Origin: Kocuria turfanensis
Lineage (GTDB): Bacteria > Actinomycetota > Actinomycetes > Actinomycetales > Micrococcaceae
Reading direction: 5' to 3'
NCBI RefSeq assembly: GCF_001580365.1
Contig: NZ_CP014480.1
Span: 124,001-188,000 of the forward strand
Length of the DNA: 64,000 nucleotides
Positions 12,334-20,360 of this stretch are shown here, in pieces. The notes beneath the pieces are model-generated. The model was not told the DNA's origin. It was given only the letters and a program-made list of their open reading frames with translations, and ran no database searches. The first letter of the stretch is position 1. Every line of letters starts with the position of its first letter. The translations under genes and the position numbers were made by a program.

Positions 12334-13505
12334 GGGCGGTCGAGGAGATCCTGCCCGGCCTGCCCGGGGACCTGCCGCAGCCGCCCCGCTACGGGCGGCG
12401 CACGGTCGCGGAGGTCCTGTCCTCGGCCGCCGCCTCCCTGGGCGTGCCGGGCTTCGAGGACGTGCTGGGGCTGCCCGCCGCCCGCCGCGTCGTCGTCGTC
12501 CTCGCGGACGGGCTCGGGCGCGCCCAGCTGCGGGCCCGCGCCGGCCACGCCCCCACGCTCGCCGGGGCCAGGAACCTGGCCACCCTGGACGCCGCGTTCC
12601 CCACGACCACCGCGTCCTCCCTCGCTTCCCTGGGCACCGGCGCTGCCCCCGGGGCGCACGGGCTCGTGGGCTACGACGTGCTGGACCCGGACCGGGACAC
12701 GGTCGTCAACCAGCTCGGCGGCTGGGACGCCGCCGTGGACCCGCGGGCCTGGCAGCCCCTGCCCACGGTGCTGGAGCGCGCCGCCGAGCACGTCGACGTG
12801 GTGACCGTCAGCCGGCACAAGTTCGCCGACTCGGGGCTCACCAACGCAGCCCTGCGCGGGGGCCGGTTCGTGGCGGCCGAGGGCCCCGCGGCGCGCGTGA
12901 GCGCCGCGCTGGACCAGCTGAGCGCCGGCCGGGACGCCCTCATGTACTTCTACTGGGACGAGCTGGACCGCACCGGGCACGCCAAGGGCTGGGAGTCCTG
13001 GGAGTGGACGGCCCAGCTCGAGGAGCTCGACTCGTCCCTGCGCCGCCTCGTCGCCCGGGTGCCGGCCGGGACCACCGTCCTGGTGACCGGCGACCACGGC
13101 ATGGTCGACGTGCCCCCGGACGCCCGGGTCGACGTCTCCCGCGTGCCCGGGCTGCTCGACGGCGTCCGTCACACGGCCGGGGAGCCGCGGATGGTGCAGC
13201 TGCACCTCGAACCGGACGCGACGGCGGGGGACGTGCGGGCGCTCGTGGCGGCCTGGCGGGAGCGCTTCGGCTCCCGGGTCTGGCTGTTCTCCCGCGAGGC
13301 CGCCCTCGACGCCGGCTACTTCGGGCCCCCCGAGCTGGTGCGCGAGGCCGTGCGCGCCCGCATCGGCGACCTCCTGGTCGCGGCCAAGGACCCGCTGGCG
13401 CTGTTCGACCTCGGCCGGGCCCGTCCCAGTGTGCTCTCGATGGTGGGCCAGCACGGCTCGCTCACCCGGGCCGAGCGCGAGGTGCCGCTGCTGCGGCTGA
13501 GCTGA
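12330..13505 (+). CDS. Alkaline-phosphatase-superfamily phosphodiesterase / nucleotide pyrophosphatase
   Basis: This 391-residue protein starts at the ATG overlapping the DUF5998 stop (ATGA). The metal and nucleophile motifs of the type I phosphodiesterase (PF01663) fold are present: VVLADGLGRA (Asp), FPTTTASSLASLGTG (Thr nucleophile), YWDELDRTGHAKGW (Asp and His), TGDHGMVD (Asp and His), and VGQHGSLT (His). No signal peptide is seen, so it is probably cytoplasmic. Such enzymes hydrolyse phosphodiester or pyrophosphate bonds of nucleotides or lipids. The substrate here is unknown. It converges on the membrane protein at 13526-14272. Confidence 0.88.
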   Translation: MRAVEEILPGLPGDLPQPPRYGRRTVAEVLSSAAASLGVPGFEDVLGLPAARRVVVVLADGLGRAQLRARAGHAPTLAGARNLATLDAAFPTTTASSLASLGTGAAPGAHGLVGYDVLDPDRDTVVNQLGGWDAAVDPRAWQPLPTVLERAAEHVDVVTVSRHKFADSGLTNAALRGGRFVAAEGPAARVSAALDQLSAGRDALMYFYWDELDRTGHAKGWESWEWTAQLEELDSSLRRLVARVPAGTTVLVTGDHGMVDVPPDARVDVSRVPGLLDGVRHTAGEPRMVQLHLEPDATAGDVRALVAAWRERFGSRVWLFSREAALDAGYFGPPELVREAVRARIGDLLVAAKDPLALFDLGRARPSVLSMVGQHGSLTRAEREVPLLRLS

Positions 13506-13527
13506 GAGCGCGGACGCGGCCGCGCTC
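13506..13527. terminator. Possible hairpin terminator between convergent genes
   Basis: A 7-bp stem (13506-13512 with 13521-13527) and an 8-nt loop lie between the phosphodiesterase stop and the stop of the convergent gene. It is short, so support is weak. Confidence 0.35.
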
Positions 13528-14272
13528 AGGGGGTGTCCGCGGGCTCCTCCTCGGAGCCCTCCGCGGACTCCTCGACAGCGGGCCCCGGGGTGTCCTCCGC
13601 AGCCCCCTCCTCGCCGGCGGCTGCCTGCCTCGCGAGCGGTTCCGCGTCGGCCTCCTCGTCGGGTGCCTCCTCCTCGGCGTCCTCGGGCACGGGGCTGACG
13701 GTGCCCGGCGGTGGGGTCCCGGCCGGGCTCGGTGCCGGGGGAGCGGGCGCGGGCACGACCGGCGCGGGAGCCACCGGCACGGGCGCCACCGGGGCCGGCG
13801 CCACCGGGGCGGGAGCGACGGGCACGGGGGCGACGGGCTCCGGCACGGCAGGGGCGACCGGGGCGGGGGCCACGGGGGCGGGCGCGACGGGCTCCGGCGC
13901 CGGTTCCGCGGACGGCGTGGGCGTGGCCGTCCGGGCCGGCGACCGGGTGGGCGTGGGGGAGGGCGTGCGGGACGGTGTGGGCGTGGTGGTGGGTGTGCGG
14001 CTCACGGAGGGAGCCGGGACGAACTGCGCCTCCCGGCCGGCCCCGAACAGGTCGCGCCCCACCCCGCCGAGATAGAGGGCGCCGGCGCCGGCCAGCACCA
14101 CGAGCACCACCGCGCCGAGCACGAGCCCCGCCACGACCCGGCCGGGCCCGGAGCCCCGGACCAGGTCGGCCGGCGACTCGCTGCCGGTGCGGTCGGCGGA
14201 GCCGGCCGGCGGCCCGGCGAGGCCGTCGCGCTCGTCCTCACCGAACAGATCGTCCTCGATCGAATTGCCCAT
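13526..14272 (-). CDS. Membrane protein with Pro-Ala-Val repeats, function unknown
   Basis: The 248-residue protein has an acidic N-terminus (about 1-45), one transmembrane helix (about 46-68, VVAGLVLGAVVLVVLAGAGA), a Thr/Pro/Ser-rich stretch, a long run of VAPAPVAP-type repeats (about 125-180), and a strongly acidic Glu-rich tail. The repeat is reminiscent of wall-spanning spacers that hold a domain away from the membrane, but no folded domain follows it. Codon use is as biased as its neighbours, so it is likely a real gene. It lies upstream of nothing obvious and is read toward the phosphodiesterase. I cannot assign a role. Confidence 0.75.
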   Translation of the reverse strand: MGNSIEDDLFGEDERDGLAGPPAGSADRTGSESPADLVRGSGPGRVVAGLVLGAVVLVVLAGAGALYLGGVGRDLFGAGREAQFVPAPSVSRTPTTTPTPSRTPSPTPTRSPARTATPTPSAEPAPEPVAPAPVAPAPVAPAVPEPVAPVPVAPAPVAPAPVAPVPVAPAPVVPAPAPPAPSPAGTPPPGTVSPVPEDAEEEAPDEEADAEPLARQAAAGEEGAAEDTPGPAVEESAEGSEEEPADTP

Positions 14273-14432
14273 GACCTGCTGACCCCTGACGTGGTTCCGT
14301 GCGTCCGGGCCGCGCGCAGGACGGGGGAGCGCCCGAGCCCGCGGGAGCGGCGCGGACCGGCCCCTGATGCGTGCACTCTATCCCGTGGTCGTCCCGGAGC
14401 ACCGGAGGCTGGCGCGTGCCGGGGCCGGCAGC

Positions 14433-15884
14433 TCAGTCGGAGGAGCTGCCGAAGACGATCTCGTCCCAGCTGGGCACGGAGGAGCGCGCCGAGCGGCGGG
14501 CCTTCGCGGTGCGGTTGCGCGGCCGGGGCCGCTCGGGCGCGGCGCTCTCGCCGCCGGCCGGATCGGTGTCCGCGTCCTCGGGCCCGGCCTCGTCGCGGGT
14601 GCCCGCGCGCTCGGAGCCCTCGCCGGCGGCGTCCGCGGCATCGGCACCGCCGGGCGCGGGACGGCCGGACGGCGCCTCCGGGGCGGGGGCGGACGGCCGG
14701 AGCGCGGCGACCGACCCCGGCCCGGCCTGCGCCGGGCGGCCCTGCGCCGGCCGGTCCTGCGCGGTGGCGTCCTGCGGGGGCGCGTCCTGAACGGCGGGGT
14801 CCTGGACCGCGGCATCGTGCTCCGCGGCGTCCTGCTCCGCGGCGCGGGGCGCGGTGGTGCCCTCTGGCGCGGCCGGTGCCGTGCCGGGACCGTCCTCGGA
14901 TGCGCCGCGGTCCTCGACCGTGTCCTGCGGTGCCGTGTCCTGCGGTGCCGTGTCCTGCGGTGCCGTGTCCTGTGGTGCCGGGGCGGTGTCGGGGAACCGG
15001 GTGGCGGGCTGGAAGGGCCGGTCGAACACCGGGGTGTCCTCCGGCGCGGCCAGCGGGCGGGGCCGCCGCTCGACGTGGCCCATGCCCCGGCCCAGCAGCT
15101 CGGCCAGGGCGTCGTCGCCCTCCACGTCCTCGCCGATGCGCTGACCGCGCCGGGCCTGCAGGACGTCGAGCAGGTCGTCGGCCTCCACGGCGGAGCGGCG
15201 CAGCTGCGTGAGCTCCGGGTCGAGCCCGCCGTCCAGGACGCCCAGGCCGGCGCCCAGCGGCGTGTCCGGGGCCCCCGTCTCGGTGAGGGCCTCGGCCCAG
15301 GGATTGGCCGGGCGCACGCTCTGGTTCGCCGGGTTGTAGAGCCACTCGGCCTGCGGCTCGTCCTCGGTGGGGGCGGACCCGGCGTCGGTCACGGAGAACC
15401 GGGCGACCACGGTCCACAGGTGGTCCTCGCGCTGCCAGGAGTCCCACTCGAGCGAGGAGGGGTCCACGCCCAGGTCCCCGGCCCGGTGGGCCACGGCCCG
15501 GCCGAGGGTCAGCGGCTCGCCCTCGAAGACGGAGTGGTAGCCGCGGTGCGCGGAGCGGTCCTCGATCTCGACCTTCTGCGCCTCGGCGGCGATGTGGGCG
15601 CGCTCGGCGAGGATCGGCCACTCGTAGCGGCGGACCCGGGCGGCCTCCCAGCCGCTCTCGGCCACGATCTCCTCGACCGTGGCCCCGGCGCGGAACCGGG
15701 CCTGGATCTCGCGCGGACCGAACTGGCCCGTGCCCCGGGGGCGGGCGCCGGCGAGGCGCCGGGCGCGCTGGACGGCCAGGCGCAGCTCCTGGTCGATCCG
15801 GAGCAGGCGGCGGGTGCCCGTCTCGTCCTCGACGACCAGGTGCTCACCGTCGTCGTGCACACCTGCCAGGCGCAACTGCTCCAT
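14433..15884 (-). CDS. sepH: Septation protein SepH (DUF3071)
   Basis: This is a 483-residue homologue of SepH, an actinobacterial cell-division protein that in Streptomyces binds FtsZ and stimulates its assembly. The conserved N-terminal part (about 1-175) begins MEQLRLAGVHDDGEHLVV and contains the helix-turn-helix-like segment FGPREIQARFRAGATVEEI. WDSWQREDHLWTVVARF ends the domain. The remaining 300 residues are disordered, rich in Ala, Pro, Gln and Asp, with four APQDT pentapeptides (repeat at 14921-14980) and a looser AVQDPAVQD run. The start has a strong GGAGGA ribosome site. A -10 box (TAGGAT) is seen about 110 nt upstream. Confidence 0.93.
   Translation of the reverse strand: MEQLRLAGVHDDGEHLVVEDETGTRRLLRIDQELRLAVQRARRLAGARPRGTGQFGPREIQARFRAGATVEEIVAESGWEAARVRRYEWPILAERAHIAAEAQKVEIEDRSAHRGYHSVFEGEPLTLGRAVAHRAGDLGVDPSSLEWDSWQREDHLWTVVARFSVTDAGSAPTEDEPQAEWLYNPANQSVRPANPWAEALTETGAPDTPLGAGLGVLDGGLDPELTQLRRSAVEADDLLDVLQARRGQRIGEDVEGDDALAELLGRGMGHVERRPRPLAAPEDTPVFDRPFQPATRFPDTAPAPQDTAPQDTAPQDTAPQDTVEDRGASEDGPGTAPAAPEGTTAPRAAEQDAAEHDAAVQDPAVQDAPPQDATAQDRPAQGRPAQAGPGSVAALRPSAPAPEAPSGRPAPGGADAADAAGEGSERAGTRDEAGPEDADTDPAGGESAAPERPRPRNRTAKARRSARSSVPSWDEIVFGSSSD
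14921..14980 (+). repeat. 15-bp coding minisatellite in sepH, four units
   Basis: Four consecutive 15-bp units with period starts at 14921, 14936, 14951 and 14966. The first three are identical and the fourth differs at one base. On the minus strand they encode a repeated APQDT pentapeptide. Confidence 0.9.
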
Positions 15885-15992
15885 GCTGTCATTCCTCCGG
15901 GTGGTTCTCGGGTGCGCTCGCGGTCGTCGAGCGGGGACTGCGCGGCGGGGCCGGCGGCCGCAGGCGTGGTGCCGGTGCGGCCCTGCGCCCCA

Positions 15993-15998
15993 ATCCTA
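15993..15998 (-). promoter_or_regulatory. Candidate -10 box for sepH
   Basis: On the minus strand this reads TAGGAT, about 110 nt before the sepH ATG. The 298-nt gap 15885-16182 is divergent. On the plus strand TTGCCC (16081-16086) and TACGCG (16104-16109), 17 nt apart, may serve the DUF4193 gene. I see nothing else in the gap. Confidence 0.4.
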
Positions 15999-16182
15999 CT
16001 GGCCGCCGCACGGGGGTCGCCGGACGCCGTCCGCGAACCGCTCCGACCGCGTGTTCGCGGGCCGGAGCACGGTTGGATTTTTGCCCTCACATGGTGAACA
16101 ATCTACGCGATACAGAGCCCGGTGGGCGGCGCGGGAGCCGCCCCGGAGCTCGCCTGAACCCATCTTGGAGCGAAGACCGACT

Positions 16183-16482
16183 ATGGCCACTGATTACGAC
16201 GCGCCGCGCAAGCAGGACGAGGAGCTCAAGGAGGACTCGATCGAGGAGCTGCAGACGCGCCGCAGCGACTCGCAGTCGGGCAGCGTCGACGAGGACGAGG
16301 CGGCGGCGGCGGAGAGCTTCGAGCTGCCGGGTGCGGACCTCTCCAACGAGGAGCTCTCCGTGGTGGTGCTGCCGGCCCAGGAGGACGAGTTCACCTGCGG
16401 CTCGTGCTTCCTGGTGCGGCACCGGTCCCAGGTCGCCGAGGAGAAGAACGGCGTCAAGTACTGCATCGAGTGCGTGGGCTGA
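16183..16482 (+). CDS. DUF4193 family protein (small zinc-ribbon-like)
   Basis: This 99-residue acidic protein starts with MATDYDAPRKQDEELKEDS. The C-terminal third has CGSC (about 72-75) and a second CIEC pair at the end, spaced like a treble-clef or zinc-ribbon. It is a conserved actinobacterial protein usually encoded next to dut and DUF3093. RNA polymerase-associated or regulatory roles have been suggested for such small acidic zinc proteins, but nothing here proves one. The start is set by GGAG at about 16167. It is convergent with DUF3093 across a very strong hairpin. Confidence 0.9.
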   Translation: MATDYDAPRKQDEELKEDSIEELQTRRSDSQSGSVDEDEAAAAESFELPGADLSNEELSVVVLPAQEDEFTCGSCFLVRHRSQVAEEKNGVKYCIECVG

Positions 16483-16548
16483 GCCCCGCACCCGCCGAAC
16501 CGCCCGAGGTACCGGCCGAGAAACCCGCCGAGAGACCGGCCGGGAACC

Positions 16549-16590
16549 GGAGGAACCCCGCCGCGACGCACGTCGCGGCGGGGTTCCTCC
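16549..16590. terminator. Strong bidirectional hairpin between DUF4193 and DUF3093
   Basis: A perfect 20-bp inverted repeat (16549-16568 with 16571-16590) with 2 nt between the arms. It lies between convergent genes and is the second strongest hairpin in the window. Confidence 0.85.
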
Positions 16591-16611
16591 GTCCGGTCGC
16601 GGACGCGGGGC

Positions 16612-17130
16612 TCACACCGGCTGGGACAGCACCTCCACGATCCGCTCGGGGTGCCGCGTCGACGTCAGCCAGTACGGGGTCGGGTCCACGGGATCGGTGA
16701 TGCGGATCCGCACCACCGGGCCCACGGACGCCCGGAAGTTCATGAACGCCCGGCCGTCGAGTTCGGGGCCGCGCACGCGGCGCACCTCGTCGCCGCGGAA
16801 GGCCTCGGCGGCGCCGACGAAGCGGCGCTCGATCCGGGCCCGGCCGACCTGCAGCGACTCGTCGGTGATCACGATGGAGCTGGTGGAGGCGAGCAGCGCC
16901 ACGGCGGTGCCGCCCGCGGCCACGAGGGCGGCGAGCCCGGCCACCCAGAGGTTGATGGGCGCGAGCGCCACGAGGGCGACCAGGCCGGTGAAGAGGACGA
17001 GGAGCCACATCCACCACGCGGCGGTGAGCTTCTCCTCGTAGAGGACCCGGGCCCCGGAGCCGGCCGGGGACCGGCGGGCGCGGCGGGGGTCGTCGGACGG
17101 GGACGCGCTGGAGGAAGCAGGGTGGGACAT
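16612..17130 (-). CDS. DUF3093 membrane protein
   Basis: This 172-residue protein of an uncharacterised actinobacterial family has a short basic N-terminus and two adjacent transmembrane helices (about 38-57 and 60-82). A cytoplasmic or surface beta-rich domain follows, containing [18 protein letters not shown] and [15 protein letters not shown]. The neighbouring dut is divergent. No Shine-Dalgarno precedes the ATG; GAACCT sits 6 nt upstream, so the mRNA may be leaderless. The function is unknown. Confidence 0.88.
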   Translation of the reverse strand: MSHPASSSASPSDDPRRARRSPAGSGARVLYEEKLTAAWWMWLLVLFTGLVALVALAPINLWVAGLAALVAAGGTAVALLASTSSIVITDESLQVGRARIERRFVGAAEAFRGDEVRRVRGPELDGRAFMNFRASVGPVVRIRITDPVDPTPYWLTSTRHPERIVEVLSQPV

Positions 17131-17136
17131 GAGTCA

Positions 17137-17142
17137 AGGTTC
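17137..17142 (-). promoter_or_regulatory. Possible leaderless -10 for the DUF3093 gene
   Basis: On the minus strand this is GAACCT, 6 nt before the ATG. It lacks the first T of TANNNT, so it is weaker than the other leaderless candidates. Confidence 0.35.
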
Positions 17143-17170
17143 TCACGACCGCGGGCGTGGTCCGGCGCGT

Positions 17171-17176
17171 TAGAGT
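17171..17176 (+). promoter_or_regulatory. Leaderless -10 for dut
   Basis: TAGAGT lies 8 nt before the GTG at 17185. No proper Shine-Dalgarno is present, only GGGG. Confidence 0.5.
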
Positions 17177-17184
17177 GGGGCACT

Positions 17185-17670
17185 GTGAACGACCAGTCGA
17201 CAGGCCACCGGCCTTCCCCGGGCCCCGGGCGCCCGCTCAGCATCGCGCTGCAGGCCCTCGACCCGGACCTCCCCCTGCCCGTGTACGCGAAGTCCGGCGA
17301 CGCCGGCGCGGACCTGCGCTCGCGCGCGGACCTGACCCTCGGCCCCGGTGAGCGCGCCCTGGTGCCCACGGGCGTGGCCATCGCGCTGCCCGAGGGCTAC
17401 GCCGGGTTCGTCCACCCGCGCTCGGGCCTCGCCGCCCGCCACGGCATCACGGTGGTCAACGCCCCCGGGACGGTGGACGCCGGCTACCGCGGGGAGATCA
17501 TGGTGACGCTGCTCAACACGGACCGGGACGAGCCCTTCCGGGTCAGCCGCGGGGACCGCATCGCCCAGCTCGTGGTGCAGCGCGTGGAGCAGGCCGTCTT
17601 CGAGGTCGTCGACGCCCTGCCGGTGTCCGAGCGCGGCGGGACGGGCTTCGGCTCCAGCGGCACCGCCTGA
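17185..17670 (+). CDS. dut: dUTP diphosphatase
   Basis: This 161-residue enzyme converts dUTP to dUMP and pyrophosphate, keeping uracil out of DNA and feeding thymidylate synthesis. All five trimeric dUTPase motifs are visible: [42 protein letters not shown], and the C-terminal GGTGFGSSG. The start is GTG 17185, placed just after a TAGAGT box. The coding frame extends upstream but overlaps DUF3093 antisense. Downstream DUF3710, OB-fold and DUF3159 genes follow closely and are likely one transcription unit. Confidence 0.96.
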   Translation: MNDQSTGHRPSPGPGRPLSIALQALDPDLPLPVYAKSGDAGADLRSRADLTLGPGERALVPTGVAIALPEGYAGFVHPRSGLAARHGITVVNAPGTVDAGYRGEIMVTLLNTDRDEPFRVSRGDRIAQLVVQRVEQAVFEVVDALPVSERGGTGFGSSGTA

Positions 17671-17735
17671 CCACGAGCTGACCCGAGAGCTGACGCCACG
17701 AGCCGGCACGCGTGCCGGCGGAGGAGAACGAGAAC

Positions 17736-18434
17736 ATGTTCGGTCGCAAGAAGAAGAAGCCGGCGGCGCAGGCCGCCCCGGAGCAGCCGCAGGCCGCCCC
17801 GGAGGAGCATCCGGCACCGTCCCAGGAGCCGCAGGGCCCGCTGGACGTGGCCCAGCTCGAGGACCGGGACGGCTACCTCGACCTGGGGGCGCTGCTCGTG
17901 CGACCCCGGCCGGGGCTGGGGGTGCGCCTGGAGGTCGACGAGCGGACCCAGCGTCCGCGCGCCGTGGCGCTCGACCTCGCCGGCGGCTCCGTGCAGGTCC
18001 AGGCGTTCGCCGCGCCCCGGTCCGAGGGGCTGTGGGACGAGGTCCGCCGTGAGCTCGTCCAGTCCCTGCGCGAGGGCAACGGGGAGCCCACGGTGGAGGA
18101 GGGACCCTTCGGGCTCCAGGTGCTGACCCGCTTCCCGGCCACCGCCTCGGACGGGACCCGCGGCTTCCGCCTCGCGCGCTTCGTCGGCATCGACGGGCCC
18201 CGCTGGTTCGTGCGTGCGGTGTTCACGGGCACCGCCGCGGTGGCGGCCGAGTCCGCCGCCCTCGAGGAGGTCGTGCGCGAGCTCGTCGTGGTGCGCGGGG
18301 ACCGCCCCATGCCCCCGCGGGAGCTGCTCCCGCTGACCGTGCCGGAGGGCTCCGTGCGGGCGCCGGCCCCGCAGCCGGAGGCCGGGCCCGTGGCCCCGCC
18401 GCGGCGCGGTCCCGAGATCACCGAGATCGGCTGA
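17736..18434 (+). CDS. DUF3710 family protein
   Basis: The 232-residue protein starts at ATG 17736, chosen over GTG 17712 because GGAGGAG lies 8-15 nt before it. The N-terminus is a basic Lys cluster (MFGRKKKKP) and then Ala/Gln/Pro-rich. The folded part, about 35-200, contains GPLDVAQLEDRDGYLDLGAL and LEVDERTQRPRAVALDLAG. It is a conserved family of unknown function, always near dut in actinobacteria. No transmembrane helix is seen. A role with the OB-fold and DUF3159 neighbours is inferred only from the conserved order. Confidence 0.9.
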   Translation: MFGRKKKKPAAQAAPEQPQAAPEEHPAPSQEPQGPLDVAQLEDRDGYLDLGALLVRPRPGLGVRLEVDERTQRPRAVALDLAGGSVQVQAFAAPRSEGLWDEVRRELVQSLREGNGEPTVEEGPFGLQVLTRFPATASDGTRGFRLARFVGIDGPRWFVRAVFTGTAAVAAESAALEEVVRELVVVRGDRPMPPRELLPLTVPEGSVRAPAPQPEAGPVAPPRRGPEITEIG

Positions 18435-18437
18435 GCC

Positions 18438-18830
18438 GTGGCACACGGGCAGATCGGCTCGCCCCGGGCGGGATCGGCGACGGGGGCCATCGACGTGGTC
18501 ACCGAGGCCCCCGTGTGCGCCGGGGACCTCGACCCGGCGGCCGCCGGCGGCCGGCACCGGGTGATGGCCACCGGCCAGGTGGTCGAGGTGACGGTGCCCC
18601 CGGTGACCGGGGTGCAGAACTACACGGCGCTGCTGGTGCCGGAGTGCGCGCGGGAGCCGGGGGGCGCCGAGCCCCGGGCGCTGCTGCTCGTGTGGCAGGG
18701 ACAGCGCAGCGTGCCGGGTGTGAGCGCCGGGACGCGGCTGCGCTGCGTGGGGGTCGTGAGCTTCCGCGACGGCCGCGCCACCATGTTCAACCCGCGCTAC
18801 GAGATCATCGCCAAGCAGGTCAGCAGATAG
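18438..18830 (+). CDS. OB-fold nucleic-acid-binding domain protein
   Basis: The protein has 130 residues from GTG 18438, 3 nt after the DUF3710 stop. The central region (HRVMATGQVVEVTVPPVTG, ALLLVWQGQRSVPGVSAG, RLRCVGVVSFRDGRATMFNPRYEI) fits a single OB fold. The fold binds nucleic acid in related proteins, but whether RNA or DNA is bound here cannot be told. The close spacing implies cotranscription with DUF3710 and DUF3159. Confidence 0.85.
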   Translation: MAHGQIGSPRAGSATGAIDVVTEAPVCAGDLDPAAAGGRHRVMATGQVVEVTVPPVTGVQNYTALLVPECAREPGGAEPRALLLVWQGQRSVPGVSAGTRLRCVGVVSFRDGRATMFNPRYEIIAKQVSR

Positions 18831-18860
18831 GACGGAACAGCACATGTGGCAGGTCGACGG

Positions 18861-19661
18861 ATGACACGTCCCGGGGAGCCCGACGAGACGGCGGGCCCCG
18901 CCCCGCGCCGCGCCGGGATGGAGGACTCGATGGCCGCCTACGCGGCCCGCTCCGGCATGCGGCGCAAGGACAACGGGCAGCTCGACGTGCTGCACGCCGT
19001 CGGGGGCTGGCGGGGCCTGGCCGAGACGATCCTGCCGGGCTTCGTGTTCCTGGCCGTGCTCCTGGTGGGCAACACCCTGGGCACGGCCCTGCTCGCGTCC
19101 CTCGGGACCGCGGCCGCGTTCACGGTGCTGCGCCTGGCCCAGCGCCAGAGCCTCGTCCAGGCGGTCTCCGGCGTGGTGGGCGTGGGCGTGTGCGCGCTGT
19201 TCGCCCGGGCCACCGGTGAGGCCCTGGACTACTACGTCCCCGGGTTCTGGATCAACACGGTCTCCTTCGTGGGCCTGGGGATCTCGCTGCTCGCGGGCTG
19301 GCCGCTGCTCGGGGTGTTCTACGGCTACATCCGCGGGGAGGGCACCCAGTGGCGCGACGTCCCGGTGCGCCTGCGCGCGTACCGGGTGGCCACGGTGATG
19401 CTCATGGCCATGTTCGCGGCCCGGCTCCTGGTGCAGGTGCCGCTGTACTTCGCGGGGAACCTCACCGGGCTGGGCGTGGCCCGGCTGGTCATGGGCGTGC
19501 CCCTGTACGCGCTGACCCTGTGGCTGGCGTGGCTGGTCTCCCGGCCGCCGGAGCAGATCGCCGCCGAGCAGGACGGCACCGAGCAGGACGTCACAGAACA
19601 GGACGACACGGAACAGGACGGCGCCGAGCAGCACGGCACCGAGAGGGACAGCGCCGGCTGA
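18861..19661 (+). CDS. DUF3159 membrane protein
   Basis: The 266-residue protein probably starts at ATG 18861; GTG 18846 would add five residues and cannot be excluded. After a soluble lead (MEDSMAAYAARSGMRRKDNGQL) there are about five to six transmembrane helices between residues 50 and 220. Conserved loops include DYYVPGFWINTVSF and YIRGEGTQWRDVP. It belongs to an uncharacterised actinobacterial family, once called intracellular septation protein A-like. The C-terminus is five imperfect EQDGT-type pentapeptides encoded by 15-bp repeats (19566-19640). The stop is inside a short inverted repeat shared with the convergent TrkA gene. Confidence 0.88.
   Translation: MTRPGEPDETAGPAPRRAGMEDSMAAYAARSGMRRKDNGQLDVLHAVGGWRGLAETILPGFVFLAVLLVGNTLGTALLASLGTAAAFTVLRLAQRQSLVQAVSGVVGVGVCALFARATGEALDYYVPGFWINTVSFVGLGISLLAGWPLLGVFYGYIRGEGTQWRDVPVRLRAYRVATVMLMAMFAARLLVQVPLYFAGNLTGLGVARLVMGVPLYALTLWLAWLVSRPPEQIAAEQDGTEQDVTEQDDTEQDGAEQHGTERDSAG
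19566..19640 (+). repeat. 15-bp coding minisatellite at the 3' end of the DUF3159 gene
   Basis: Five 15-bp units starting at 19566, 19581, 19596, 19611 and 19626, each related to a gag-cag-gac-ggc-acc pattern with a few changes. They encode EQDGT/EQDVT/EQDDT/EQDGA/EQHGT. Confidence 0.88.
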
Positions 19662-19682
19662 GCCGCCCGGCCGGGCTCAGCC
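19656..19682. terminator. Possible bidirectional hairpin at convergent stops
   Basis: A 9-bp stem (19656-19664 with 19674-19682) and a 9-nt loop. The stop codon of DUF3159 and the stop of the TrkA-type gene lie symmetrically in the two arms. Confidence 0.45.
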
Positions 19683-20360
19683 CTCGGGCAGCTCGTGCTG
19701 GTCGGCGGTCGTGAACATCGCGCGCAGCTGCCCCTCGCCCTCGGCGGTGGAGACGAAGAAGAGCTGGTCGGCGCCCTCGAGCACGTCGTCGCCGGAGGGC
19801 GTGATCGGCACGCCGTCGCGCAGGATCGCCACGAGCGTCACGTCCGGGGGCCACGGCACCTGGGAGACCATCGAGGCGATGACCGGGTGCTCGTGCGGGA
19901 CGGTGTAGGCGGAGAGGGTCGCCCCGCCCGTCTGCAGGGTCAGCAGCCGCACCACGTCCCCCACCTCCACGGCCTCCTCCACGAGCGCCGTCATCAGCCG
20001 CGGCGTGGACACGGCCACGTCCACGCCCCACGCGTCGTCGAAGAGCCACTCGTTCTTGGGGTTGTTCACCCGGCCCACCGTGCGGGGCACGCCGAACTCG
20101 CTGCGCGCCAGCAGGGAGACCACCAGGTTCGCCTTGTCGTCGCCCGTGGCGGCGACGACGACGTCGGTCTCCTCCAGCCCGCCCTCCCGCAGCGTGGACA
20201 GCTCGCAGGCGTCCCCGATGATCCACTGGGCGCCGCGCAGGTCCGAGCGCCCGATCACCTCGGGCTTCTCGTCGAAGATCACCACCTCGTGGTGGTGGGA
20301 GAGCAGCTCCCGGGCGATCGAGGCCCCCACGGCGCCCGCGCCCACGACGACCACGCGCAT
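19677..20360 (-). CDS. TrkA-type potassium-transport regulatory protein, second gene of the pair
   Basis: The 227-residue protein has an N-terminal NAD-binding Rossmann domain (RCK/KTN, VVVVGAGAVGASIARELL near residue 3, acidic Asp after strand 2 in IFDEKPE) and a C-terminal TrkA_C domain (about 140-220). It binds NAD(H) or ATP in relatives and gates a potassium transporter. It overlaps its partner by 1 nt (TGATG), so it is translationally coupled. From order it corresponds to CeoC of M. tuberculosis. No TrkH/KtrB pore gene is nearby; the divergent gene is a KimA-like permease. Confidence 0.92.
   Translation of the reverse strand: MRVVVVGAGAVGASIARELLSHHHEVVIFDEKPEVIGRSDLRGAQWIIGDACELSTLREGGLEETDVVVAATGDDKANLVVSLLARSEFGVPRTVGRVNNPKNEWLFDDAWGVDVAVSTPRLMTALVEEAVEVGDVVRLLTLQTGGATLSAYTVPHEHPVIASMVSQVPWPPDVTLVAILRDGVPITPSGDDVLEGADQLFFVSTAEGEGQLRAMFTTADQHELPEG

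Noticed and set aside
14921..14980. Tandem repeat as mobile-element end
   Set aside because: It is in frame within sepH and encodes a protein repeat; there are no transposase or terminal inverted repeats.
18846..18860. Upstream GTG start for DUF3159
   Set aside because: Possible, but it adds only five residues with no better ribosome site; ATG 18861 was kept.
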